DNA from: Acanthosepion lycidas
Taxonomy: Eukaryota; Mollusca; Cephalopoda; Sepiida; Sepiidae
DNA length: 64,000 nucleotides
Reading direction: 5' to 3'
NCBI GenBank assembly: GCA_963932145.1
Contig: OZ010611.1
Location: 59,913,792 to 59,977,791 of the forward strand
The notes under the pieces are model-generated. The model made no database searches and was not told the DNA's origin. It was given only the letters and a program-made list of their open reading frames with translations. A program made the translations under genes and the position numbers. Shown one piece after another: positions 21,481 through 33,320 of this stretch. Position 1 is the first letter of the stretch; each line of letters starts with the position of its first letter.

Positions 21481-22860
21481 GGTATTTATTTGAACAAAAG
21501 TACAAATTGTGGCACAAGGCCAATAAAGGGGAGGGGTAGAGGCTGGTCAACACTAACTATCTTATACCTAGATAATCAGATTCGCGACCCATTCGTACAT
21601 TACATTTTACACATTCACCAAAAGAACTCGTCCATCACCAAACAATCCTTCAACCACCATAATACCACGTGCTCTCAAGGGAGACCTACCAAAATCGCGC
21701 CCCATACCATGAAAATTCTAATGATGATATATATATATACAATTCTAATAATGATAAAATGAGAGGGGAGGGAAATGAACCCAATAATAAACTTAAAATA
21801 AACACAAATACAAACTAAACATAATTGATGTTAGTAGGGACCGTCCAACCCATAAAACAGAGAGGCCACTGTATTCTGCCCAGGGGACAAAATCAAGAGA
21901 CGCTCTCGCTAAGGGAGTGGGAAAAAGTATAAAATATTAGGCTGGAATGGGAAAATATAAAACTGACCCAGTCGAGATGAAAATGGGGCGGGGGTCAAAA
22001 CAAACTGGGGAGGATGGGAATCTCGACTTGGATCATAACCAAAGAACGGCCGGGATGCAGGCCAGGAACAACACTTACTCACATTAACTAGGTACACTGA
22101 AGCTTGTCTAACCTAACCAAGGGGAGGGTTCCACAGGAAGCCACCCCGATGTGCAATAGGTTGACCTAGAAGAGAAAATCAAGGCTAGCCCCGTTCACAC
22201 GAAGCAAGCTCGCTTCTTTTACCCACCTTTCGCTAAAGACTGTCGAATGCAATCGTTTTCTATCCGATCTAATCTTCATCTTGAGCTGATGCTCAAAGAA
22301 TCGAATCAGATCCGAATGAGAAAGACGATTGCCTCGCAAGACTTCCTCCTTTCGCGTCGTCCAAATCACCATTCGAGCCGTGGCCATCAGCGTCAGAAAC
22401 ACCATCCGTTTCATCCCGGAATACGGGGGCGACACATTGTCACACGCGTATGCGCGATCAATGGACACAAGCTGTTCGGGAGCGAGACGAGCCGTCAGCT
22501 CGCCGACATGGTCCCATAAGGGGCGGACCTGGGGGCAATGGTAGAAGGCGTGCGCAGCCGTTTCCTCTAAGCCAAGGCCACACCGTTCACAGTCTGGCAA
22601 ATCCGCCAAGCCCCATATGAAAGCCTTGTCGTTGAGAGGCAGCCGATTCCGAGCCAATCGCCAGCTAAGCGAAAACTCAGGGTTACTGAGGTAATCCGCC
22701 GCTGGCGCCCAAGACCAGTAGGAGCAGTACTCCTCCTCCGACAAGCCGAGCGTATCTCGTAGGAGATCCTTCGCGGGCCTCTCCACTAATTCACGATAGA
22801 AGACCTTCCTAGGCCGAGAAAGGTCACTGGACCGGGGAACGGCCCTCAAGGCCGACCGAC
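21481..22860 (-). pseudogene. Truncated LINE unit 1
   Basis: This 1380-bp copy contains the last 231 codons of ORF2 (stop at 22166) and the whole 3' UTR. The frame opens at TTG inside the target duplication and has no ATG before the zinc-knuckle region, so it is not a functional gene. It includes the zinc knuckle but no reverse-transcriptase motifs. It is the outermost unit and carries a private A at 21868 where the other units have G. Confidence 0.9.
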
Positions 22861-22874
22861 ATAAGAACAAGACT

Positions 22875-24254
22875 GGTATTTATTTGAACAAAAGTACAAA
22901 TTGTGGCACAAGGCCAATAAAGGGGAGGGGTAGAGGCTGGTCAACACTAACTATCTTATACCTAGATAATCAGATTCGCGACCCATTCGTACATTACATT
23001 TTACACATTCACCAAAAGAACTCGTCCATCACCAAACAATCCTTCAACCACCATAATACCACGTGCTCTCAAGGGAGACCTACCAAAATCGCGCCCCATA
23101 CCATGAAAATTCTAATGATGATATATATATATACAATTCTAATAATGATAAAATGAGAGGGGAGGGAAATGAACCCAATAATAAACTTAAAATAAACACA
23201 AATACAAACTAAACATAATTGATGTTAGTAGGGACCGTCCAACCCATAAAACAGAGAGGCCGCTGTATTCTGCCCAGGGGACAAAATCAAGAGACGCTCT
23301 CGCTAAGGGAGTGGGAAAAAGTATAAAATATTAGGCTGGAATGGGAAAATATAAAACTGACCCAGTCGAGATGAAAATGGGGCGGGGGTCAAAACAAACT
23401 GGGGAGGATGGGAATCTCGACTTGGATCATAACCAAAGAACGGCCGGGATGCAGGCCAGGAACAACACTTACTCACATTAACTAGGTACACTGAAGCTTG
23501 TCTAACCTAACCAAGGGGAGGGTTCCACAGGAAGCCACCCCGATGTGCAATAGGTTGACCTAGAAGAGAAAATCAAGGCTAGCCCCGTTCACACGAAGCA
23601 AGCTCGCTTCTTTTACCCACCTTTCGCTAAAGACTGTCGAATGCAATCGTTTTCTATCCGATCTAATCTTCATCTTGAGCTGATGCTCAAAGAATCGAAT
23701 CAGATCCGAATGAGAAAGACGATTGCCTCGCAAGACTTCCTCCTTTCGCGTCGTCCAAATCACCATTCGAGCCGTGGCCATCAGCGTCAGAAACACCATC
23801 CGTTTCATCCCGGAATACGGGGGCGACACATTGTCACACGCGTATGCGCGATCAATGGACACAAGCTGTTCGGGAGCGAGACGAGCCGTCAGCTCGCCGA
23901 CATGGTCCCATAAGGGGCGGACCTGGGGGCAATGGTAGAAGGCGTGCGCAGCCGTTTCCTCTAAGCCAAGGCCACACCGTTCACAGTCTGGCAAATCCGC
24001 CAAGCCCCATATGAAAGCCTTGTCGTTGAGAGGCAGCCGATTCCGAGCCAATCGCCAGCTAAGCGAAAACTCAGGGTTACTGAGGTAATCCGCCGCTGGC
24101 GCCCAAGACCAGTAGGAGCAGTACTCCTCCTCCGACAAGCCGAGCGTATCTCGTAGGAGATCCTTCGCGGGCCTCTCCACTAATTCACGATAGAAGACCT
24201 TCCTAGGCCGAGAAAGGTCACTGGACCGGGGAACGGCCCTCAAGGCCGACCGAC
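22875..24254 (-). pseudogene. Truncated LINE unit 2
   Basis: Same 1380-bp content as unit 1: ORF2 C-terminus (stop at 23560) and 3' UTR. I noticed no private difference from the unit consensus. Flanked on both sides by the 14-bp target duplication. Confidence 0.9.
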
Positions 24255-24268
24255 ATAAGAACAAGACT

Positions 24269-25648
24269 GGTATTTATTTGAACAAAAGTACAAATTGTGG
24301 CACAAGGCCAATAAAGGGGAGGGGTAGAGGCTGGTCAACACTAACTATCTTATACCTAGATAATCAGATTCGCGACCCATTCGTACATTACATTTTACAC
24401 ATTCACCAAAAGAACTCGTCCATCACCAAACAATCCTTCAACCACCATAATACCACGTGCTCTCAAGGGAGACCTACCAAAATCGCGCCCCATACCATGA
24501 AAATTCTAATGATGATATATATATATACAATTCTAATAATGATAAAATGAGAGGGGAGGGAAATGAACCCAATAATAAACTTAAAATAAACACAAATACA
24601 AACTAAACATAATTGATGTTAGTAGGGACCGTCCAACCCATAAAACAGAGAGGCCGCTGTATTCTGCCCAGGGGACAAAATCAAGAGACGCTCTCGCTAA
24701 GGGAGTGGGAAAAAGTATAAAATATTAGGCTGGAATGGGAAAATATAAAACTGACCCAGTCGAGATGAAAATGGGGCGGGGGTCAAAACAAACTGGGGAG
24801 GATGGGAATCTCGACTTGGATCATAACCAAAGAACGGCCGGGATGCAGGCCAGGAACAACACTTACTCACATTAACTAGGTACACTGAAGCTTGTCTAAC
24901 CTAACCAAGGGGAGGGTTCCACAGGAAGCCAACCCGATGTGCAATAGGTTGACCTAGAAGAGAAAATCAAGGCTAGCCCCGTTCACACGAAGCAAGCTCG
25001 CTTCTTTTACCCACCTTTCGCTAAAGACTGTCGAATGCAATCGTTTTCTATCCGATCTAATCTTCATCTTGAGCTGATGCTCAAAGAATCGAATCAGATC
25101 CGAATGAGAAAGACGATTGCCTCGCAAGACTTCCTCCTTTCGCGTCGTCCAAATCACCATTCGAGCCGTGGCCATCAGCGTCAGAAACACCATCCGTTTC
25201 ATCCCGGAATACGGGGGCGACACATTGTCACACGCGTATGCGCGATCAATGGACACAAGCTGTTCGGGAGCGAGACGAGCCGTCAGCTCGCCGACATGGT
25301 CCCATAAGGGGCGGACCTGGGGGCAATGGTAGAAGGCGTGCGCAGCCGTTTCCTCTAAGCCAAGGCCACACCGTTCACAGTCTGGCAAATCCGCCAAGCC
25401 CCATATGAAAGCCTTGTCGTTGAGAGGCAGCCGATTCCGAGCCAATCGCCAGCTAAGCGAAAACTCAGGGTTACTGAGGTAATCCGCCGCTGGCGCCCAA
25501 GACCAGTAGGAGCAGTACTCCTCCTCCGACAAGCCGAGCGTATCTCGTAGGAGATCCTTCGCGGGCCTCTCCACTAATTCACGATAGAAGACCTTCCTAG
25601 GCCGAGAAAGGTCACTGGACCGGGGAACGGCCCTCAAGGCCGACCGAC
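24269..25648 (-). pseudogene. Truncated LINE unit 3
   Basis: ORF2 C-terminal fragment (stop at 24954) plus 3' UTR. A private change near 24927 (AACCCG where the other units have ACCCCG, plus sense) marks this unit, which would help in tracking reads through the array. Confidence 0.9.
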
Positions 25649-25662
25649 ATAAGAACAAGACT

Positions 25663-27042
25663 GGTATTTATTTGAACAAAAGTACAAATTGTGGCACAAG
25701 GCCAATAAAGGGGAGGGGTAGAGGCTGGTCAACACTAACTATCTTATACCTAGATAATCAGATTCGCGACCCATTCGTACATTACATTTTACACATTCAC
25801 CAAAAGAACTCGTCCATCACCAAACAATCCTTCAACCACCATAATACCACGTGCTCTCAAGGGAGACCTACCAAAATCGCGCCCCATACCATGAAAATTC
25901 TAATGATGATATATATATATACAATTCTAATAATGATAAAATGAGAGGGGAGGGAAATGAACCCAATAATAAACTTAAAATAAACACAAATACAAACTAA
26001 ACATAATTGATGTTAGTAGGGACCGTCCAACCCATAAAACAGAGAGGCCGCTGTATTCTGCCCAGGGGACAAAATCAAGAGACGCTCTCGCTAAGGGAGT
26101 GGGAAAAAGTATAAAATATTAGGCTGGAATGGGAAAATATAAAACTGACCCAGTCGAGATGAAAATGGGGCGGGGGTCAAAACAAACTGGGGAGGATGGG
26201 AATCTCGACTTGGATCATAACCAAAGAACGGCCGGGATGCAGGCCAGGAACAACACTTACTCACATTAACTAGGTACACTGAAGCTTGTCTAACCTAACC
26301 AAGGGGAGGGTTCCACAGGAAGCCACCCCGATGTGCAATAGGTTGACCTAGAAGAGAAAATCAAGGCTAGCCCCGTTCACACGAAGCAAGCTCGCTTCTT
26401 TTACCCACCTTTCGCTAAAGACTGTCGAATGCAATCGTTTTCTATCCGATCTAATCTTCATCTTGAGCTGATGCTCAAAGAATCGAATCAGATCCGAATG
26501 AGAAAGACGATTGCCTCGCAAGACTTCCTCCTTTCGCGTCGTCCAAATCACCATTCGAGCCGTGGCCATCAGCGTCAGAAACACCATCCGTTTCATCCCG
26601 GAATACGGGGGCGACACATTGTCACACGCGTATGCGCGATCAATGGACACAAGCTGTTCGGGAGCGAGACGAGCCGTCAGCTCGCCGACATGGTCCCATA
26701 AGGGGCGGACCTGGGGGCAATGGTAGAAGGCGTGCGCAGCCGTTTCCTCTAAGCCAAGGCCACACCGTTCACAGTCTGGCAAATCCGCCAAGCCCCATAT
26801 GAAAGCCTTGTCGTTGAGAGGCAGCCGATTCCGAGCCAATCGCCAGCTAAGCGAAAACTCAGGGTTACTGAGGTAATCCGCCGCTGGCGCCCAAGACCAG
26901 TAGGAGCAGTACTCCTCCTCCGACAAGCCGAGCGTATCTCGTAGGAGATCCTTCGCGGGCCTCTCCACTAATTCACGATAGAAGACCTTCCTAGGCCGAG
27001 AAAGGTCACTGGACCGGGGAACGGCCCTCAAGGCCGACCGAC
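25663..27042 (-). pseudogene. Truncated LINE unit 4
   Basis: ORF2 C-terminal fragment (stop at 26348) plus 3' UTR. It appears identical to the unit consensus and is bounded by intact 14-bp duplications. Confidence 0.9.
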
Positions 27043-27056
27043 ATAAGAACAAGACT

Positions 27057-28436
27057 GGTATTTATTTGAACAAAAGTACAAATTGTGGCACAAGGCCAAT
27101 AAAGGGGAGGGGTAGAGGCTGGTCAACACTAACTATCTTATACCTAGATAATCAGATTCGCGACCCATTCGTACATTACATTTTACACATTCACCAAAAG
27201 AACTCGTCCATCACCAAACAATCCTTCAACCACCATAATACCACGTGCTCTCAAGGGAGACCTACCAAAATCGCGCCCCATACCATGAAAATTCTAATGA
27301 TGATATATATATATACAATTCTAATAATGATAAAATGAGAGGGGAGGGAAATGAACCCAATAATAAACTTAAAATAAACACAAATACAAACTAAACATAA
27401 TTGATGTTAGTAGGGACCGTCCAACCCATAAAACAGAGAGGCCGCTGTATTCTGCCCAGGGGACAAAATCAAGAGACGCTCTCGCTAAGGGAGTGGGAAA
27501 AAGTATAAAATATTAGGCTGGAATGGGAAAATATAAAACTGACCCAGTCGAGATGAAAATGGGGCGGGGGTCAAAACAAACTGGGGAGGATGGGAATCTC
27601 GACTTGGATCATAACCAAAGAACGGCCGGGATGCAGGCCAGGAACAACACTTACTCACATTAACTAGGTACACTGAAGCTTGTCTAACCTAACCAAGGGG
27701 AGGGTTCCACAGGAAGCCACCCCGATGTGCAATAGGTTGACCTAGAAGAGAAAATCAAGGCTAGCCCCGTTCACACGAAGCAAGCTCGCTTCTTTTACCC
27801 ACCTTTCGCTAAAGACTGTCGAATGCAATCGTTTTCTATCCGATCTAATCTTCATCTTGAGCTGATGCTCAAAGAATCGAATCAGATCCGAATGAGAAAG
27901 ACGATTGCCTCGCAAGACTTCCTCCTTTCGCGTCGTCCAAATCACCATTCGAGCCGTGGCCATCAGCGTCAGAAACACCATCCGTTTCATCCCGGAATAC
28001 GGGGGCGACACATTGTCACACGCGTATGCGCGATCAATGGACACAAGCTGTTCGGGAGCGAGACGAGCCGTCAGCTCGCCGACATGGTCCCATAAGGGGC
28101 GGACCTGGGGGCAATGGTAGAAGGCGTGCGCAGCCGTTTCCTCTAAGCCAAGGCCACACCGTTCACAGTCTGGCAAATCCGCCAAGCCCCATATGAAAGC
28201 CTTGTCGTTGAGAGGCAGCCGATTCCGAGCCAATCGCCAGCTAAGCGAAAACTCAGGGTTACTGAGGTAATCCGCCGCTGGCGCCCAAGACCAGTAGGAG
28301 CAGTACTCCTCCTCCGACAAGCCGAGCGTATCTCGTAGGAGATCCTTCGCGGGCCTCTCCACTAATTCACGATAGAAGACCTTCCTAGGCCGAGAAAGGT
28401 CACTGGACCGGGGAACGGCCCTCAAGGCCGACCGAC
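27057..28436 (-). pseudogene. Truncated LINE unit 5
   Basis: ORF2 C-terminal fragment (stop at 27742) plus 3' UTR. It appears identical to the unit consensus and is bounded by intact 14-bp duplications. Confidence 0.9.
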
Positions 28437-28450
28437 ATAAGAACAAGACT

Positions 28451-29830
28451 GGTATTTATTTGAACAAAAGTACAAATTGTGGCACAAGGCCAATAAAGGG
28501 GAGGGGTAGAGGCTGGTCAACACTAACTATCTTATACCTAGATAATCAGATTCGCGACCCATTCGTACATTACATTTTACACATTCACCAAAAGAACTCG
28601 TCCATCACCAAACAATCCTTCAACCACCATAATACCACGTGCTCTCAAGGGAGACCTACCAAAATCGCGCCCCATACCATGAAAATTCTAATGATGATAT
28701 ATATATATACAATTCTAATAATGATAAAATGAGAGGGGAGGGAAATGAACCCAATAATAAACTTAAAATAAACACAAATACAAACTAAACATAATTGATG
28801 TTAGTAGGGACCGTCCAACCCATAAAACAGAGAGGCCGCTGTATTCTGCCCAGGGGACAAAATCAAGAGACGCTCTCGCTAAGGGAGTGGGAAAAAGTAT
28901 AAAATATTAGGCTGGAATGGGAAAATATAAAACTGACCCAGTCGAGATGAAAATGGGGCGGGGGTCAAAACAAACTGGGGAGGATGGGAATCTCGACTTG
29001 GATCATAACCAAAGAACGGCCGGGATGCAGGCCAGGAACAACACTTACTCACATTAACTAGGTACACTGAAGCTTGTCTAACCTAACCAAGGGGAGGGTT
29101 CCACAGGAAGCCACCCCGATGTGCAATAGGTTGACCTAGAAGAGAAAATCAAGGCTAGCCCCGTTCACACGAAGCAAGCTCGCTTCTTTTACCCACCTTT
29201 CGCTAAAGACTGTCGAATGCAATCGTTTTCTATCCGATCTAATCTTCATCTTGAGCTGATGCTCAAAGAATCGAATCAGATCCGAATGAGAAAGACGATT
29301 GCCTCGCAAGACTTCCTCCTTTCGCGTCGTCCAAATCACCATTCGAGCCGTGGCCATCAGCGTCAGAAACACCATCCGTTTCATCCCGGAATACGGGGGC
29401 GACACATTGTCACACGCGTATGCGCGATCAATGGACACAAGCTGTTCGGGAGCGAGACGAGCCGTCAGCTCGCCGACATGGTCCCATAAGGGGCGGACCT
29501 GGGGGCAATGGTAGAAGGCGTGCGCAGCCGTTTCCTCTAAGCCAAGGCCACACCGTTCACAGTCTGGCAAATCCGCCAAGCCCCATATGAAAGCCTTGTC
29601 GTTGAGAGGCAGCCGATTCCGAGCCAATCGCCAGCTAAGCGAAAACTCAGGGTTACTGAGGTAATCCGCCGCTGGCGCCCAAGACCAGTAGGAGCAGTAC
29701 TCCTCCTCCGACAAGCCGAGCGTATCTCGTAGGAGATCCTTCGCGGGCCTCTCCACTAATTCACGATAGAAGACCTTCCTAGGCCGAGAAAGGTCACTGG
29801 ACCGGGGAACGGCCCTCAAGGCCGACCGAC
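28451..29830 (-). pseudogene. Truncated LINE unit 6
   Basis: ORF2 C-terminal fragment (stop at 29136) plus 3' UTR. It appears identical to the unit consensus and is bounded by intact 14-bp duplications. Confidence 0.9.
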
Positions 29831-29844
29831 ATAAGAACAAGACT

Positions 29845-31224
29845 GGTATTTATTTGAACAAAAGTACAAATTGTGGCACAAGGCCAATAAAGGGGAGGGG
29901 TAGAGGCTGGTCAACACTAACTATCTTATACCTAGATAATCAGATTCGCGACCCATTCGTACATTACATTTTACACATTCACCAAAAGAACTCGTCCATC
30001 ACCAAACAATCCTTCAACCACCATAATACCACGTGCTCTCAAGGGAGACCTACCAAAATCGCGCCCCATACCATGAAAATTCTAATGATGATATATATAT
30101 ATACAATTCTAATAATGATAAAATGAGAGGGGAGGGAAATGAACCCAATAATAAACTTAAAATAAACACAAATACAAACTAAACATAATTGATGTTAGTA
30201 GGGACCGTCCAACCCATAAAACAGAGAGGCCGCTGTATTCTGCCCAGGGGACAAAATCAAGAGACGCTCTCGCTAAGGGAGTGGGAAAAAGTATAAAATA
30301 TTAGGCTGGAATGGGAAAATATAAAACTGACCCAGTCGAGATGAAAATGGGGCGGGGGTCAAAACAAACTGGGGAGGATGGGAATCTCGACTTGGATCAT
30401 AACCAAAGAACGGCCGGGATGCAGGCCAGGAACAACACTTACTCACATTAACTAGGTACACTGAAGCTTGTCTAACCTAACCAAGGGGAGGGTTCCACAG
30501 GAAGCCACCCCGATGTGCAATAGGTTGACCTAGAAGAGAAAATCAAGGCTAGCCCCGTTCACACGAAGCAAGCTCGCTTCTTTTACCCACCTTTCGCTAA
30601 AGACTGTCGAATGCAATCGTTTTCTATCCGATCTAATCTTCATCTTGAGCTGATGCTCAAAGAATCGAATCAGATCCGAATGAGAAAGACGATTGCCTCG
30701 CAAGACTTCCTCCTTTCGCGTCGTCCAAATCACCATTCGAGCCGTGGCCATCAGCGTCAGAAACACCATCCGTTTCATCCCGGAATACGGGGGCGACACA
30801 TTGTCACACGCGTATGCGCGATCAATGGACACAAGCTGTTCGGGAGCGAGACGAGCCGTCAGCTCGCCGACATGGTCCCATAAGGGGCGGACCTGGGGGC
30901 AATGGTAGAAGGCGTGCGCAGCCGTTTCCTCTAAGCCAAGGCCACACCGTTCACAGTCTGGCAAATCCGCCAAGCCCCATATGAAAGCCTTGTCGTTGAG
31001 AGGCAGCCGATTCCGAGCCAATCGCCAGCTAAGCGAAAACTCAGGGTTACTGAGGTAATCCGCCGCTGGCGCCCAAGACCAGTAGGAGCAGTACTCCTCC
31101 TCCGACAAGCCGAGCGTATCTCGTAGGAGATCCTTCGCGGGCCTCTCCACTAATTCACGATAGAAGACCTTCCTAGGCCGAGAAAGGTCACTGGACCGGG
31201 GAACGGCCCTCAAGGCCGACCGAC
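29845..31224 (-). pseudogene. Truncated LINE unit 7
   Basis: ORF2 C-terminal fragment (stop at 30530) plus 3' UTR. It appears identical to the unit consensus and is bounded by intact 14-bp duplications. Confidence 0.9.
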
Positions 31225-31238
31225 ATAAGAACAAGACT

Positions 31239-32618
31239 GGTATTTATTTGAACAAAAGTACAAATTGTGGCACAAGGCCAATAAAGGGGAGGGGTAGAGG
31301 CTGGTCAACACTAACTATCTTATACCTAGATAATCAGATTCGCGACCCATTCGTACATTACATTTTACACATTCACCAAAAGAACTCGTCCATCACCAAA
31401 CAATCCTTCAACCACCATAATACCACGTGCTCTCAAGGGAGACCTACCAAAATCGCGCCCCATACCATGAAAATTCTAATGATGATATATATATATACAA
31501 TTCTAATAATGATAAAATGAGAGGGGAGGGAAATGAACCCAATAATAAACTTAAAATAAACACAAATACAAACTAAACATAATTGATGTTAGTAGGGACC
31601 GTCCAACCCATAAAACAGAGAGGCCGCTGTATTCTGCCCAGGGGACAAAATCAAGAGACGCTCTCGCTAAGGGAGTGGGAAAAAGTATAAAATATTAGGC
31701 TGGAATGGGAAAATATAAAACTGACCCAGTCGAGATGAAAATGGGGCGGGGGTCAAAACAAACTGGGGAGGATGGGAATCTCGACTTGGATCATAACCAA
31801 AGAACGGCCGGGATGCAGGCCAGGAACAACACTTACTCACATTAACTAGGTACACTGAAGCTTGTCTAACCTAACCAAGGGGAGGGTTCCACAGGAAGCC
31901 ACCCCGATGTGCAATAGGTTGACCTAGAAGAGAAAATCAAGGCTAGCCCCGTTCACACGAAGCAAGCTCGCTTCTTTTACCCACCTTTCGCTAAAGACTG
32001 TCGAATGCAATCGTTTTCTATCCGATCTAATCTTCATCTTGAGCTGATGCTCAAAGAATCGAATCAGATCCGAATGAGAAAGACGATTGCCTCGCAAGAC
32101 TTCCTCCTTTCGCGTCGTCCAAATCACCATTCGAGCCGTGGCCATCAGCGTCAGAAACACCATCCGTTTCATCCCGGAATACGGGGGCGACACATTGTCA
32201 CACGCGTATGCGCGATCAATGGACACAAGCTGTTCGGGAGCGAGACGAGCCGTCAGCTCGCCGACATGGTCCCATAAGGGGCGGACCTGGGGGCAATGGT
32301 AGAAGGCGTGCGCAGCCGTTTCCTCTAAGCCAAGGCCACACCGTTCACAGTCTGGCAAATCCGCCAAGCCCCATATGAAAGCCTTGTCGTTGAGAGGCAG
32401 CCGATTCCGAGCCAATCGCCAGCTAAGCGAAAACTCAGGGTTACTGAGGTAATCCGCCGCTGGCGCCCAAGACCAGTAGGAGCAGTACTCCTCCTCCGAC
32501 AAGCCGAGCGTATCTCGTAGGAGATCCTTCGCGGGCCTCTCCACTAATTCACGATAGAAGACCTTCCTAGGCCGAGAAAGGTCACTGGACCGGGGAACGG
32601 CCCTCAAGGCCGACCGAC
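31239..32618 (-). pseudogene. Truncated LINE unit 8
   Basis: ORF2 C-terminal fragment (stop at 31924) plus 3' UTR. This unit borders the long LINE. Its sequence follows the truncated-unit consensus and not the variants of the long copy, which places the break in homogenisation exactly at this junction. Confidence 0.9.
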
Positions 32619-33320
32619 ATAAGAACAAGACTGGTATTTATTTGAACAAAAAGTACAAATTGTGGCACAAGGCCAATAAAGGGGAGGGGTAGAGGCTGGT
32701 CAACACTAACTATCTTATACCTAGCTAATCAGATTCGCGACCCATTCGTACATTACATTTTACACATTCACCAAAAGAACTCGTCCATCACCAAACAATC
32801 CTTCAACCACCATAATACCACGTGCTCTCAAGGGAGACCTACCAAAATCGCGCCCCATACCATGAAAATTCTAATGATGATATATATATATATACAATTC
32901 TAATAATGATAAAATGAGAGGGGAGGGAAATGAACCCAATAATAAACTTAAAATAAACACAAATACAAACTAAACATAATTGATGTTAGTAGGGACCGTC
33001 CAACCCATAAAACAGAGAGGCCGCTGTATTCTGCCCAGGGGACAAAATCAAGAGACGCTCTCGCTAAGGGAGTGGGAAAAAGTATAAAATATTAGGCTGG
33101 AATGGGAAAATATAAAACTGACCCAGTCGAGATGAAAATGGGGCGGGGGTCAAAACAAACTGGGGAGGATGGGAATCTCGACTTGGATCATAACCAAAGA
33201 ACGGCCGGGATGCAGGCCAGGAACAACACTTACTCACATTAACTAGGTACACTGAAGCTTGTCTAACCTAACCAAGGGGAGGGTTCCACAGGAAGCCACC
33301 CCGATGTGCAATAGGTTGAC

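Larger units (their letters stand above)
21467..32632 (-). repeat. Satellite-like array: eight tandem 1394-bp LINE 3'-end units
   Basis: Eight head-to-tail units begin at 21467, 22861, 24255, 25649, 27043, 28437, 29831 and 31225, each consisting of a 14-bp target duplication (ATAAGAACAAGACT) plus 1380 bp of LINE 3' end. A ninth duplication at 32619 leads into the full copy. All units share the same 5' truncation point (ORF2 codon about 911) and are nearly identical. The variants I saw are an A at 21868 (G in the others) and a C-to-A change near 24927. The 3' end of the long LINE differs from all eight units at several sites (an extra A near 32650, C at 32725, one extra TA near 32890, A at 33732). 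One truncated insertion amplified by unequal exchange explains this better than eight independent insertions. Assembly error is the main alternative. Confidence 0.93.

Noticed and set aside
22166..32628. Eight 234-codon frames as separate genes
   Set aside because: They open with TTG inside the target duplication, lack the RT domain and are truncated LINE tails.
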